Shown here one piece after another: positions 1 through 9,351 of a stretch of DNA of 62,200 bases; the stretch's first letter is position 1, and each line of letters begins with the position of its first letter. A model generated the notes under the pieces. It saw only the letters and a program-made list of their open reading frames with translations, ran no database searches and had not been told where the DNA came from. The position numbers were made by a program, and so were the translations under genes. The stretch lies in the IMG/VR virus record IMGVR_UViG_3300009130_000710, positions 1-62,200 of that record; one strand, 5' to 3'. Source of the DNA: a virus.

Positions 1-523
1 AACTCAATAGTTCTCCACACATTCTACACTTGAAGTTACATAGATTACTGAAGCGGTAATCGAATGAGATGGTAGGCATAGATGTTCTACCCTCATCATC
101 TGTCTTCTCAAATGCTTCTTCAATCTTATGATTGAATAGATGACCTGTAAACCATTTCTTATATGAACTCAGACTCAGGATGTCATCGTTACAAACATCA
201 CATTGTGGAATAGTTTCACCTGCCATGAGTTTCTTTCTTATGTCCATCATGTATGGTGAGTTCCAATGTTCTTCTAATGTGAGTGGATTGAAATCATCTG
301 CTTTAGTTTTGACTTTCTTTTCTATACCATATGAATCATCATTTGATGCATCAATGTATTGCTTCTGAAACTGATGTTCTTCACGTGATGCACAACACAT
401 TCTTCTCTCACCTTGTGGTGAAATATAAGTGTGCGTCCACGGCGCCATACAGAAAGTTTTGTTTTCGCTTTCTTCTGGTTGTGTCCCATTGTCATTCCAT
501 ACTGGTATAATTCTTTTAGTCAT
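1..523 (-). CDS. Radical SAM protein with N-terminal twitch/SPASM-like domain (partial)
   Basis: An open reading frame starts at ATG 523-521 and stays open to the left edge, so only about 174 N-terminal residues are visible. The N-terminus has the auxiliary cluster-domain pattern seen in its neighbours: FCMAPW, then MCC about 17 residues later, then CDVC. The radical SAM motif CNFKCRMC (CxxxCxxC, binds the 4Fe-4S cluster that cleaves S-adenosylmethionine) follows near the edge. The start overlaps the stop of the upstream radical SAM gene (ATGACTAA), indicating translational coupling. The substrate is unknown. The assignment to the superfamily is firm; the family within it is not. Confidence 0.85.
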   Translation of the reverse strand, partial: MTKRIIPVWNDNGTQPEESENKTFCMAPWTHTYISPQGERRMCCASREEHQFQKQYIDASNDDSYGIEKKVKTKADDFNPLTLEEHWNSPYMMDIRKKLMAGETIPQCDVCNDDILSLSSYKKWFTGHLFNHKIEEAFEKTDDEGRTSMPTISFDYRFSNLCNFKCRMCGELLS

Positions 524-1724
524 AATTTATGTCTCTAATCCAAGGTAATATATCATATATATTTTTCTTTTTATATTTGTTAATTCTGTCAAACACTGAT
601 TTATTTGTAATCCATAATTCTTTTCTATCATTATTAATATCAAAATCATCATATAGGTCTAATATGATTGTACGTAATTCATTTACGTTATAGCCTCTTT
701 CGTCTAATTCATCTAATATATCTGTATTTAACAGTTTTCTAGGCATCATCCGTATATCATACTCAGGAGGGCCTGCAAGTGGAGTGAATCTTAATCTTTT
801 ATTTAAATCTTCTCCGTCAATTTCTTCTAGTTCATTTATAGTTTCAATAAGATTATCATATGTAATCATACTGGTAACCAGGTTATAAGTTAGTTCTATT
901 TCTGAACAAGATGATAGTCTAATCAAATTATTTTTTATTGCTTTCCAAGATGAACCATGTCGTTGGTATTCACCCACTAATCCACTTGAATCTATTGAAG
1001 CATCTATAATAACTGGTGTTTTCCATTCTTTCCATATGTCTATAAAGTCTGTTCCTTTATATTTTAGTGTCGAACAATTAGTGTTGTATCTTAATTTAAC
1101 ATTTGTATTTCTACTTTCTACTAACCAGAGCAATAGATTACGATGGTGTTCTAATAGTAATGGCTCCCCTCCAGCAAAATATATCTGAAACTCTTTTTCT
1201 TTTTGTTCTCTTGTTATTGATTGTAATACTTTTTTCATTTCATTAACCATAACATTAAAGTTATCGTCATTAACTTCTATAAACTTTTCTTTTATAAAGT
1301 TAGGCCTCATTATATCTTCATTGAGTTGCCAGTGTCCAGAACTTAGTCCATGACAACACATCAAGCATCCAAAGTTACAATTGTTACTTGGGCGCATATC
1401 CCAATAATATATAGTGTTAAAAGTACCATCAAGTATATCAGGTACAAAATGTGAATATCTCTCCCACATAGTGTCGAGTAGACTCGTACCTGGTGCTTGT
1501 TTTTCTTGTTGCCAACATGCATTGCACTCTGTCGGTTTCTCGCCGTTTATAAACTTTTCTTTAAGATTGCGCATTGCAGTAGATGTTATAATCTCATCAA
1601 ATGCGTTTTCGTTTAAGTTACCTACTGAACCTTTATAGATACAGCATGGTTTCACATCACCTTTTGGGTCCACGTATGTTGCAGTCCAAGGCGCAGTACA
1701 GAAATTTTTTATTTTTTCAGTCAT
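516..1724 (-). CDS. Radical SAM protein, N-terminal twitch/SPASM-like domain
   Basis: This 402-residue protein has C9 (FCTAPW), C27-C28 (KPCC), a GN motif near residue 35 and C67/C70 (CNAC), forming an auxiliary iron-sulfur domain of SPASM/twitch type placed before the catalytic core. The core motif CNFGCLMC is at residues 116-123 and AGGEP follows, a SAM-contacting motif of the family. SPASM/twitch radical SAM enzymes usually modify peptides or proteins by radical chemistry; the substrate here is not apparent. The start overlaps the preceding stop as ATGA, so it is translationally coupled. The closest relatives in the window are the partial gene downstream and the two longer radical SAM genes upstream. 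Confidence 0.9.
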   Translation of the reverse strand: MTEKIKNFCTAPWTATYVDPKGDVKPCCIYKGSVGNLNENAFDEIITSTAMRNLKEKFINGEKPTECNACWQQEKQAPGTSLLDTMWERYSHFVPDILDGTFNTIYYWDMRPSNNCNFGCLMCCHGLSSGHWQLNEDIMRPNFIKEKFIEVNDDNFNVMVNEMKKVLQSITREQKEKEFQIYFAGGEPLLLEHHRNLLLWLVESRNTNVKLRYNTNCSTLKYKGTDFIDIWKEWKTPVIIDASIDSSGLVGEYQRHGSSWKAIKNNLIRLSSCSEIELTYNLVTSMITYDNLIETINELEEIDGEDLNKRLRFTPLAGPPEYDIRMMPRKLLNTDILDELDERGYNVNELRTIILDLYDDFDINNDRKELWITNKSVFDRINKYKKKNIYDILPWIRDINYD

Positions 1725-2971
1725 AACAGATTTTTTTCTTTTACTAAACTGTTCCTAGTATCTAACATATCTTGTCTATTAACTTTCTTACCACAAAAAA
1801 CAGAACATGCTCTTAATCTTTTGTTTCTTATGTCCCGGTCTTCAAAACTTTCATTCCATCCAGTGGTAAATATTTCTCCATTAATAATGTCTTCTAATGA
1901 ATTGTGTTTTAATGATATAGTTTCTTCACCATAACTATTTATGAAGTCTCTTACTGGTGTCACCATATTGTTGTCACCGAATGCATCATCGTATATAGAA
2001 GCAGTATAACAGCATGGAAAAACTAATCCATTACTATTAATAAAAATCTTATCATCCTTTATTGCTTCACAATTTATATCGCATTCACTTAACTCTTTTT
2101 CACGTTGTGTTAGTTCTCTGTTTGGGTCCAATGTTTCATGCTGGTTGCTAGGCCATTCAACAGGATGTAACGGCATAGTTGATTTTTTCAATTGTAGATT
2201 TATATCGTCAATAGTTCCTTTATCCAACTCAGTAGATAATTTATTTTTCTCAGTGATTGAAAGTGCGCCTAAGCCTCTATTCGATATTTCTACACTCGTA
2301 TGTTCGCCCGCTTCATATATCGGCGATTTAATAGTATACTGAAATTCTCCCATATTACCATGGACATTTATGCTATTATCACTATTGAACCCAATTGGTC
2401 TCTTTGCAAAGAATTCAGTAAAACCTAATTCTTCTGCAAGTTTTGTTGCTTCGCCTACTTGATGTTCATTATGTCTGAAGACTAAAAATTCCCACTTTGC
2501 TTTTGCCCCAGTAGAAATGTAACTAGTCATTGCTGTGATTATTTTATCCCAGTGTGTGCTTCTTCTATATATGTGATTAGTATCTTCTAGGCCGTCAACA
2601 CTAAATATACAAACACCTTTTGGGTAGAATAATTCACCCAACTCACGCCAAAACGCTTCATCTCTGCCACTTGCATTTGTATTCATAACAAATCTAATCT
2701 CTGGATTAATAGACTTCATATATTGTAAAATAGGAATCAAATCGGGGTTAGTCATTGAGTCGCCGTAGTTACCGCACATGGTTACCAATTCTAACTGTGA
2801 CAAAATATCCTCTGTAAACCAAAGTTTTGCTTGTTCTAATGTAATATATGTTTCTGTGAATCTTTCATTCTTTAGTCCGCCATTTGCTCTACGAGAACAA
2901 ACAGGGCATATAGCATTACATAGACTACTAGTTTCAAAATCTATTCTTTTAATATTTTTGTATTCAATCAT
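1721..2971 (-). CDS. Radical SAM protein with C-terminal SPASM domain
   Basis: The core motif CNAICPVC lies near the N-terminus of this 416-residue protein. A C-terminal cysteine set follows (CDINC, then FPCC, then CSVFC), which is the classical SPASM arrangement and the reverse order of the other radical SAM proteins here. CGNYGD occupies the place of the usual GGEP motif. I prefer ATG 2971, which overlaps the sulfotransferase-like gene's stop as ATGATTGA, the same junction style as other genes in this operon; an in-frame ATG at 2992 would add seven residues. A peptide- or protein-modifying role is inferred from the family. The substrate is unknown. Confidence 0.88.
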   Translation of the reverse strand: MIEYKNIKRIDFETSSLCNAICPVCSRRANGGLKNERFTETYITLEQAKLWFTEDILSQLELVTMCGNYGDSMTNPDLIPILQYMKSINPEIRFVMNTNASGRDEAFWRELGELFYPKGVCIFSVDGLEDTNHIYRRSTHWDKIITAMTSYISTGAKAKWEFLVFRHNEHQVGEATKLAEELGFTEFFAKRPIGFNSDNSINVHGNMGEFQYTIKSPIYEAGEHTSVEISNRGLGALSITEKNKLSTELDKGTIDDINLQLKKSTMPLHPVEWPSNQHETLDPNRELTQREKELSECDINCEAIKDDKIFINSNGLVFPCCYTASIYDDAFGDNNMVTPVRDFINSYGEETISLKHNSLEDIINGEIFTTGWNESFEDRDIRNKRLRACSVFCGKKVNRQDMLDTRNSLVKEKNLL

Positions 2972-3623
2972 ACTGTAGTCGTCCGTTATCATCCCACGAC
3001 CACTGGTTTAATAGTTTCCAAAAACATTCTCTCACTACTGCTTCATTGTCGAATAGAGATAATTTATCTTCCAAAGAATTTTGTTTTACTATTGTAGTAT
3101 GTACTGGAATATCTTTACTTACCCTACCAGTTATATTCAGTTGTTCATATGATATGGGTAAGATATTATATTTTTGATGTAATCTATTTTGATTGAAGTA
3201 CCAACGGTTAAATGTATCATTCATCTCACACCCACATTGAGTTAAGATATCATAAGATTTTTCTGTATCTATTGGCTTATATTCGTGTTTTGTTTCGCTA
3301 TTCCAAACCTCAGAATGTCTTGCTATAACGTTACTAAGATACGTGTCAAATATATCTTGTCTGTATGAGAAATAGATGTTATCTACTTGTTCGCTATCAA
3401 TAAAATATTCTAGTAAGTTAGAGTATCGGTCTATGGTAATACCAGTATCTATATGCATTTTCATAGACCAGTCCCTATTACACTCGGTATACAATACTGC
3501 GTTCATAAAATTATCATTATGCATTTCAGATACATCACCCCTAGACATGGAGTAATGATGCAATAAACTACTATACAGCATTGTACTGCCTGTTCTTCCG
3601 TAGAATATTATCAGATTTTTCAT
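2964..3623 (-). CDS. Sulfotransferase-like protein
   Basis: A 219-residue protein beginning with a beta strand and phosphate-binding loop, FYGRTGSTML, which resembles the 5'-phosphosulfate-binding loop (R-x-G-S/T-T) of PAPS-dependent sulfotransferases. A later segment, YRQDIFDTYLSNVIARHS, has the arginine and serine pattern of the 3'-phosphate-binding site. By family it would move a sulfuryl group from PAPS to a sugar, lipid or protein hydroxyl. It lies between radical SAM genes, starting 2 nt after the upstream stop behind an AGGGAG ribosome-binding site. The low overall similarity leaves room for another P-loop transferase. Confidence 0.6.
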   Translation of the reverse strand: MKNLIIFYGRTGSTMLYSSLLHHYSMSRGDVSEMHNDNFMNAVLYTECNRDWSMKMHIDTGITIDRYSNLLEYFIDSEQVDNIYFSYRQDIFDTYLSNVIARHSEVWNSETKHEYKPIDTEKSYDILTQCGCEMNDTFNRWYFNQNRLHQKYNILPISYEQLNITGRVSKDIPVHTTIVKQNSLEDKLSLFDNEAVVRECFWKLLNQWSWDDNGRLQYD

Positions 3624-3625
3624 GT

Positions 3626-5161
3626 CTAACTCCCTAGACTATCTGTTTCAGTATTCCATCCAGGTTGTGTCTTTTCATGCTCATCATCGCCACCTGTATA
3701 TTCTTCTAGTGTTGCCGGGTCTGATGAAATATTTTCTACGATTCCAAACTTACCACTTAAGATGTCATCTTTGCTTGGTATGATTGTCGATAATGTGTTA
3801 TACCAATCAGCAATAGGTCCTGGGAAAGTATCAACAAAGTCTTTATTTCGACGGATATCATATTGTTCAAAAAATGCCTTGAAGTCATTATATAGTTTGC
3901 TTTGGTCTGCTGTATTCTTGTGTGGTGTTTTGACGATATCTAAGTAATCAATCAACCGTTGAATACTTGCTACTTCACCTTCACTTAACATACGAACAGG
4001 CCTAGAACTATTCAACCACTTCTCTAACTTTTCTTTATAGAATGTTTTAATTTCGACTGGAAGAATCGCCGCACTTTGAAAAGATGGGAAACGCAATATG
4101 TTTAATGTCATCGACGGCGCACGTAGACCGTATTCGATACGCAAGTCCAACATTTCGTCCATAAATTCTGTAATCGTAGTTAAACATAATGCATTAATAG
4201 TCATCATCATATGCAATTTAGATACATTTGATTCTCTTAGAACACGATGAATATTTTCCTTCCAGAAGTTGTAATCTAACCCATCACGTATATATTCTGC
4301 TTGTTTCCCAATCGCTTCCATTGAAGTATAGATTTCAAAATTAGGAATATGGTGTGATTTCTGAATCAACTTGTCTAATACTTTATTAGTTTCTGGGCAT
4401 AAGTTACTGTTGATAGCAAAACGCATATTTCGTCCTCTATCAGGATTCTGTTCGAACCAATCGAATAACTGCCATGTTCCTTTATGCATGATAGGTTCGC
4501 CACCCGTGATACGAATTTCTTCTAAACAATCTGCTAAGTCGCTCTCCCACCACTTATGAAATGCCTGTACATACGGGTTGTCTTCTTGTCTTTTTGTCGG
4601 TGAGTCTGCCCACGGTGCAGTATCGATAAAGTGCCCACGACCATCTGATTGAATATTCTGATATCCACCATAGTCTTTGATATCTTTAACCCATGCTGTA
4701 CTAAACGCTGGATTACAATAAGAACATTTAAAATTACATGCCTTATCAAACGAGATTTCCATAGTCTTTAGATTGACGTTTTCATCCCATGGCATTGTAG
4801 CAGAATCAACTACATCTTTGTCTTCAAATATCTCTGTTTTAAATACACGGTCTGATATGTGGTCTTTACCCATATCTTCAACTTTCCAACAGTATTCACA
4901 TTCTGCTGGACGTTCGCCCTCTTGCATCATCTTACGCATCTTCTTTTTATGTGGCGTATTATGAATCGCTGATGGATTGCTTTCAAGTTCTTCTAAAGGA
5001 ATCCAATGCCCTGGTGGGTGGTGACAACTTGTAGTTTGACCATGTCCTAACCAGATAGTTGCATTATACCACTTAGCGGCACAATATGATGGACTAATTG
5101 AGTCAATCATTCTTGTCTTATATTGATGGAGTGTCTCTCCGTCCCAATGTTTTCTACCCAT
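3626..5161 (-). CDS. Radical SAM protein, twitch-type, paralogue of the upstream gene
   Basis: From ATG 5161 the product is 511 residues. It carries SPSYCAAKW, SCHHPP and CEYCW, giving four cysteines for an N-terminal auxiliary cluster, then CNFKCSYC and RITGGEP of the radical SAM core. It is clearly paralogous to the 596-residue protein encoded upstream; both share SPSxCxAKW, HPPxHxIPL and GKQAEYIRDGLD. The start at 5161 overlaps the upstream stop (ATGGGTAG) behind AGGGA; an in-frame ATG at 5191 would add ten residues. It probably modifies a peptide or protein, by family. The partner is unknown. Confidence 0.9.
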   Translation of the reverse strand: MGRKHWDGETLHQYKTRMIDSISPSYCAAKWYNATIWLGHGQTTSCHHPPGHWIPLEELESNPSAIHNTPHKKKMRKMMQEGERPAECEYCWKVEDMGKDHISDRVFKTEIFEDKDVVDSATMPWDENVNLKTMEISFDKACNFKCSYCNPAFSTAWVKDIKDYGGYQNIQSDGRGHFIDTAPWADSPTKRQEDNPYVQAFHKWWESDLADCLEEIRITGGEPIMHKGTWQLFDWFEQNPDRGRNMRFAINSNLCPETNKVLDKLIQKSHHIPNFEIYTSMEAIGKQAEYIRDGLDYNFWKENIHRVLRESNVSKLHMMMTINALCLTTITEFMDEMLDLRIEYGLRAPSMTLNILRFPSFQSAAILPVEIKTFYKEKLEKWLNSSRPVRMLSEGEVASIQRLIDYLDIVKTPHKNTADQSKLYNDFKAFFEQYDIRRNKDFVDTFPGPIADWYNTLSTIIPSKDDILSGKFGIVENISSDPATLEEYTGGDDEHEKTQPGWNTETDSLGS

Positions 5162-6944
5162 ATTTTTCCCTATATTCGTCTTGCGCTTCATACCAAAACT
5201 CTTCCATCTCAGGAAAAGTTTCTAAAAAGTTGAGTCCTCGTCTTTGGTCATATTGTTCAAAGTATTCATAAAAACGAATTAGCCTGTTACTAAGGTCTTC
5301 ATCATAAATTTTTTCGCCTTCTTTAGCCCATGCTAAATCTCTTTCTAATTTCAAAACTTCGTACTCTTTAAATCCTTCATAAGTCACGCCGTATTCCATG
5401 TTGCCCAGAACTTTTGATTTCATATAGTCAATGTTCGATTGTATTGTATCTAACATCGCATCATCACATAATTGAATATTAAACCAGTTCGGGTCTCTCA
5501 TGTAGGGGACATCAAACCATACCTTCTGTGCTAGGACTTTGTGTCGCTTTTCGACTTGATATTTATATCCGAACTTTTCTCTAAGTTCTAAGATATAATC
5601 TAAGAACCCACGCAATGAAGGGACACTCAACAAGTTAAATGTGTTAATAAATGTCACACTAACTCTTGTAGTCTCTGACAATAATCTGTCAACGTTACGT
5701 TTTAGTTTATCCCAATCAAGACCATCACGGATATATTCGGCCTGTTTACCGATACTATCAACACTAATAAACACACTGATATGCTTACATGAAACATTAT
5801 CATATACATGGTCCCATATATTCCAGTCTGGGTTCTTTTTATATTCACTCAGATAGACAAAACTATTATCATCTGTTTCTTCACACGGACCTAAACCTTT
5901 GAATGATTGTGTCACATCATTCCATGATATAACATCTGTGTTTGGCATAATTCTAAATGCTTCTGCACCATGTAATGTTTCTTCGATAATATACTGTGGC
6001 CATTCTTTCCAGTCACTACCGTCTTTTGGGTCTTTTACATAGAATAGAATATTTCTGTAATTTGGATTTGCTGGTAGTTTAAATAACTGGTTAAAATCTA
6101 CTTCTGTAACACTGCTATCATTATCAGAAATTAATGGTTGCTCTAGTAGTTTTACTTTTTCAATAAATTTATCAAACAATACATCATCTGGTGGGCACAT
6201 GTTTGTTGTTAAAGAAATTTCTAAATCAGGATTTGGGTTATCTCTGATATAATCTAAAACTTTGAATGTATTCTTATCCATAAGAGGTTCACCACCTGTC
6301 ATACGAAATATCTTTAGATTAGGATAAGCATCAGGCCACCATTTCCAGAACGCATCAATATAAGGATTATCTTTACGTGCTACTTCTAATGGCATCAATC
6401 CAATAGTTTTAAGTTCTTGTATGTTGTTATGGCCACCACCATCAGAAAATAAGAAAGAATTGTTTTCTTTAATATCATCTTCCCATGCAGTAGATAAGTG
6501 AGGCGAACAATACGCACACTTAAAGTTACATGCTTGATTAAAATTTACTTCAACATATCGTGGAGAGATATCATGGTCCCAAGGACTATTTACAACCTCT
6601 TCCCATGCGTCTTTGACCCACCACTCACTTGAACGATAATGCCTATCACTTAACGCATCTTCATTTGCGTCTTCTACATTCCAACAATACTGGCATCCTT
6701 CTGGTCTTGAACCATTTTTCATTTGCCTACGTTCTTCTAATTTGAACTTAGTATTATGTAATGCATTAGGGTTTGCTTTTAACTCATCCAGTGGAATAGG
6801 ATGTGTTGGCGGATGATAACAACTATGTGTGCGCCCTTGAGGTAAGTGCATACTGACTTGTAGCCATTTTGCCATACACATCGATGGTGATAATTCATTT
6901 AGTTTAACTCTGCATGCCTTAGCATCATCGTCATAATTTGCCAT
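5154..6944 (-). CDS. Radical SAM protein, twitch-type, with an insertion in the core
   Basis: A 596-residue protein. The auxiliary domain has C23, C42 and C84/C87. The radical SAM motif CNFKCAYC is at residues 139-146 and RMTGGEP near 214-220. Compared with its downstream paralogue it has about 120 extra residues (roughly 266-387) between the core strand after TTNMCPP and the shared motif GKQAEYIRDGLD. The insertion contains two extra cysteines (GPCEE, VSCKH). The start overlaps the glycosyltransferase stop as TAATG. Its function is unknown beyond the superfamily. The insertion could serve substrate recognition (inference). Confidence 0.9.
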   Translation of the reverse strand: MANYDDDAKACRVKLNELSPSMCMAKWLQVSMHLPQGRTHSCYHPPTHPIPLDELKANPNALHNTKFKLEERRQMKNGSRPEGCQYCWNVEDANEDALSDRHYRSSEWWVKDAWEEVVNSPWDHDISPRYVEVNFNQACNFKCAYCSPHLSTAWEDDIKENNSFLFSDGGGHNNIQELKTIGLMPLEVARKDNPYIDAFWKWWPDAYPNLKIFRMTGGEPLMDKNTFKVLDYIRDNPNPDLEISLTTNMCPPDDVLFDKFIEKVKLLEQPLISDNDSSVTEVDFNQLFKLPANPNYRNILFYVKDPKDGSDWKEWPQYIIEETLHGAEAFRIMPNTDVISWNDVTQSFKGLGPCEETDDNSFVYLSEYKKNPDWNIWDHVYDNVSCKHISVFISVDSIGKQAEYIRDGLDWDKLKRNVDRLLSETTRVSVTFINTFNLLSVPSLRGFLDYILELREKFGYKYQVEKRHKVLAQKVWFDVPYMRDPNWFNIQLCDDAMLDTIQSNIDYMKSKVLGNMEYGVTYEGFKEYEVLKLERDLAWAKEGEKIYDEDLSNRLIRFYEYFEQYDQRRGLNFLETFPEMEEFWYEAQDEYREKYG

Positions 6945-7921
6945 TATCTATCCCAACCAGTTTGTTTCTCTGTTGCTAATGGATTAGGGTTTCTTGGTGG
7001 GTTCACATACACTCGTTTAAAAAATGTTGCCAACTCGGCAGTTGGGTCTGCAATTTCCATACCAATCTTGTCCGATAGAACATCGCCAATACGAATTGAT
7101 TCATCGTATAGTTTATCAAAGTCCCATGTTACTTTTGTCGCTTCACATTTTTCATCGCCACCTTCAAACTTAGGAAGTACTGTGCCTTCAAAATATTCTT
7201 TGAACCAATCATAACTTGAAATGTTTTCTAATACATAATCTTCTACAAAGTTAACATCATAACACCCTAGTCTTGCACCATAGCATGCCCATATACCATT
7301 TTCTACATCTGCGCCAACGTTACACCAAGTAAGGAGCCGTTCGTAGTTCTTTGGCCAGATACGCTGTTTAAAGTCTTCAACTGGTACAGTTTTACCTTCG
7401 TCTAGTGACATCTTAACGCCTTCGCGGTATCCCGCTCTAAATGCCTGAAACGGAGAACCTGCATTAAATACTTGAGAGTAAACATTGTTCATCTGGATGT
7501 AATTCAAATCCCAGCAGAAGTCAACCTTTTTTGTTTCGTCAACTGCGTTTTCATGTGTTTGCATTTCTAATACAAGGTCTACAGGCCAACATTTAATTCC
7601 GCCATTACCATATACTAGACCATTCACAACATTCTTAGCACTCCAACTAATAACTGAATTTGCTAAGTCTGTGCCGTCAGGAAATGAGATTGCTAAATCA
7701 AAAAACTTTTCATCAACAATATTATCGCCATCAACTGTAATAAATCTGTCAGTTTCACTTTGTCTTGCACATTCTTTATGTGCGTTGTCAAACCCTTTAA
7801 CACCATCGACTCGTTTCGCATAAGGAAACTTCATCATTATATTCGCCCAGTGTTCTTCTTTATTGGGTTCATCGTAACTTAAATAGAATACATCTAAATC
7901 GCCTATGACTATCTCTGCCAT
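6944..7921 (-). CDS. GT-A-fold glycosyltransferase-like protein
   Basis: From ATG 7921 the product is 325 residues. It starts with a nucleotide-sugar-type beta strand and has TVDGDNI, a DxD-like motif that in GT-A enzymes binds the metal and UDP-sugar. The 7921 start is chosen because GGAGGT lies 3 nt before it; an in-frame ATG at 7945 would put that site inside the gene. The segment around FYLSYDEPN and the W-rich middle part recall glycosyltransferase-like proteins common in marine T4-like phages, as far as I remember. Acceptor and donor cannot be read from the sequence. It is coupled (TAATG) to the 596-residue radical SAM gene. Confidence 0.6.
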   Translation of the reverse strand: MAEIVIGDLDVFYLSYDEPNKEEHWANIMMKFPYAKRVDGVKGFDNAHKECARQSETDRFITVDGDNIVDEKFFDLAISFPDGTDLANSVISWSAKNVVNGLVYGNGGIKCWPVDLVLEMQTHENAVDETKKVDFCWDLNYIQMNNVYSQVFNAGSPFQAFRAGYREGVKMSLDEGKTVPVEDFKQRIWPKNYERLLTWCNVGADVENGIWACYGARLGCYDVNFVEDYVLENISSYDWFKEYFEGTVLPKFEGGDEKCEATKVTWDFDKLYDESIRIGDVLSDKIGMEIADPTAELATFFKRVYVNPPRNPNPLATEKQTGWDR

Positions 7922-7922
7922 A

Positions 7923-8489
7923 CTACCTCCATGAATAATTATCAAAATACTTCTGCGTATATACGCTTACATTGTATTTATTATATTCGACTTTAACGTT
8001 TTTCCCAGTAGTCAATAGTTCTGAAAATGGGACTGTGATTGTTTGAATTAAGAAATCAGGTCTATCTTTATGTGTGACAAAGAATACGTGATGTGATTTC
8101 CCTGCAACTGTAATATCTTGACCTTCATTTAATTCAAGTTTGTTCTTTAGTTCATCACTGCATGATATCGATAGGACATCATCTTTCATAGAAACCATAA
8201 TATCTGGACTTTCGTTGCTTTCAATCTTATGTAATTGATTGTTCTTGCTACGTCTTTTTATGTCAACTTTACTTTTTACAATTTCAAAGACTAGAGGGTT
8301 AGATGTTCGTTTAATTACATAATCCGACATTTTCATTGAACCATCTAGTAATCCCATGACATCTTCGATTTCAAACCAAGCAAAAAGTTCTTTTCTATCA
8401 ATCTCTCTATTAGATATTTGTACAATCTTATTATACTCGTTAAAGTAGACTGCACGACATGTATCAGTTTTTACTAAACTACTTTTCAT
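7923..8489 (-). CDS. Unknown protein in the glycosyltransferase/radical SAM operon
   Basis: Not recognised. The product is about 188 residues from ATG 8489, which has AGAGGA about 7 nt upstream; ATG 8498 is an alternative. It is charged, mixed alpha/beta, has no signal peptide or membrane segment, and ends in an aromatic-rich tail (KYFDNYSWR). The start lies inside the end of the upstream glycosyltransferase gene. In this operon it could be an accessory factor or a substrate for the modifying enzymes, but nothing in the sequence decides this. Confidence 0.6.
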   Translation of the reverse strand: MKSSLVKTDTCRAVYFNEYNKIVQISNREIDRKELFAWFEIEDVMGLLDGSMKMSDYVIKRTSNPLVFEIVKSKVDIKRRSKNNQLHKIESNESPDIMVSMKDDVLSISCSDELKNKLELNEGQDITVAGKSHHVFFVTHKDRPDFLIQTITVPFSELLTTGKNVKVEYNKYNVSVYTQKYFDNYSWR

Positions 8490-9351
8490 TGACTGCATCC
8501 TCTAATATTTTAATCTTATCTTTGCTCATCCATTCTTTTTCTACGTAGTGAAATGGTAAACTTTGTGTATAGTTACCGATACGAATAGATAAATCAGAAC
8601 TCATTTCACTAGGAATACTCTTTGTCCAATCATTATCGATTTGATTATGCGGAACATTTTGAATTTTACTTTTCATATGTACAAATGTAGGAACATCTTT
8701 GATATTATAATCACATGTTTCTTCTTCTAAATCTAGTAAACGTATAGCCAATGCATATGCCAAGTCTGCGCTCATCCACTTTTGACCTACTCCTTTAAGA
8801 AATTTATCGTAATACACTCCCCAATTTTTCATAATTAACTCTACCATTTTAAAGAACTGGAATGTTATTTCGCTCTCATTGAAATACGTAAAGTTACTAT
8901 ATACGTTGGGTAATTCTAATTCTGTAAATTTCTTTCTATAGAAATCATCAACAACATCTTCGTTGCGGAATGTCTTAACATTTGTACAAGCCCATATATC
9001 TTTCTTAGAAAGATAATCCCACCAATGGTCTACACTTGTTGTGAATAACATGTCACTGTCGAGTATGATAGTCTCTTTAAACGGCGTCATATGTGGATAT
9101 TTCCACTTATTATGAATTTTCCATCTTGCATCTGGGTCTGCATCGCCCCACGGAATATCTACAATATAGTCAAATACGTTTCTGTGTTTATCCTCGATTA
9201 ATGATTTAGTTTGTTCATCAACGCATACACAAATTGCATTTTCTTTTTGTGTCGCTTTCAGAGACAACGCCAATGCATAAGTCATTTCTAAGTAATCATG
9301 TTCACTATTATTTTGTGCAATTACGATGTAACCTTTGCCTTTTCTTTCCAT
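8479..9351 (-). CDS. Glycosyltransferase family 8-like protein
   Basis: A 290-residue protein that opens with GYIVIAQNNS and has ETIILDSDMLF, a DxD motif in the setting typical of GT8/GT-A enzymes (hydrophobic strand, D-S-D, then hydrophobic). It is paralogous to the next gene upstream, which starts with the same IxxFAQNN-type strand and has a DGD at the equivalent position. It probably moves a sugar from a nucleotide donor to a phage or host acceptor (family inference). Starts and stops overlap as TAATG, so expression is coupled. The acceptor is unknown. Confidence 0.65.
   Translation of the reverse strand: MERKGKGYIVIAQNNSEHDYLEMTYALALSLKATQKENAICVCVDEQTKSLIEDKHRNVFDYIVDIPWGDADPDARWKIHNKWKYPHMTPFKETIILDSDMLFTTSVDHWWDYLSKKDIWACTNVKTFRNEDVVDDFYRKKFTELELPNVYSNFTYFNESEITFQFFKMVELIMKNWGVYYDKFLKGVGQKWMSADLAYALAIRLLDLEEETCDYNIKDVPTFVHMKSKIQNVPHNQIDNDWTKSIPSEMSSDLSIRIGNYTQSLPFHYVEKEWMSKDKIKILEDAVNEK

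Noticed and set aside
180-368. Plus-strand frame near the left edge.
   Set aside because: Lies wholly within the partial radical SAM gene on the minus strand.
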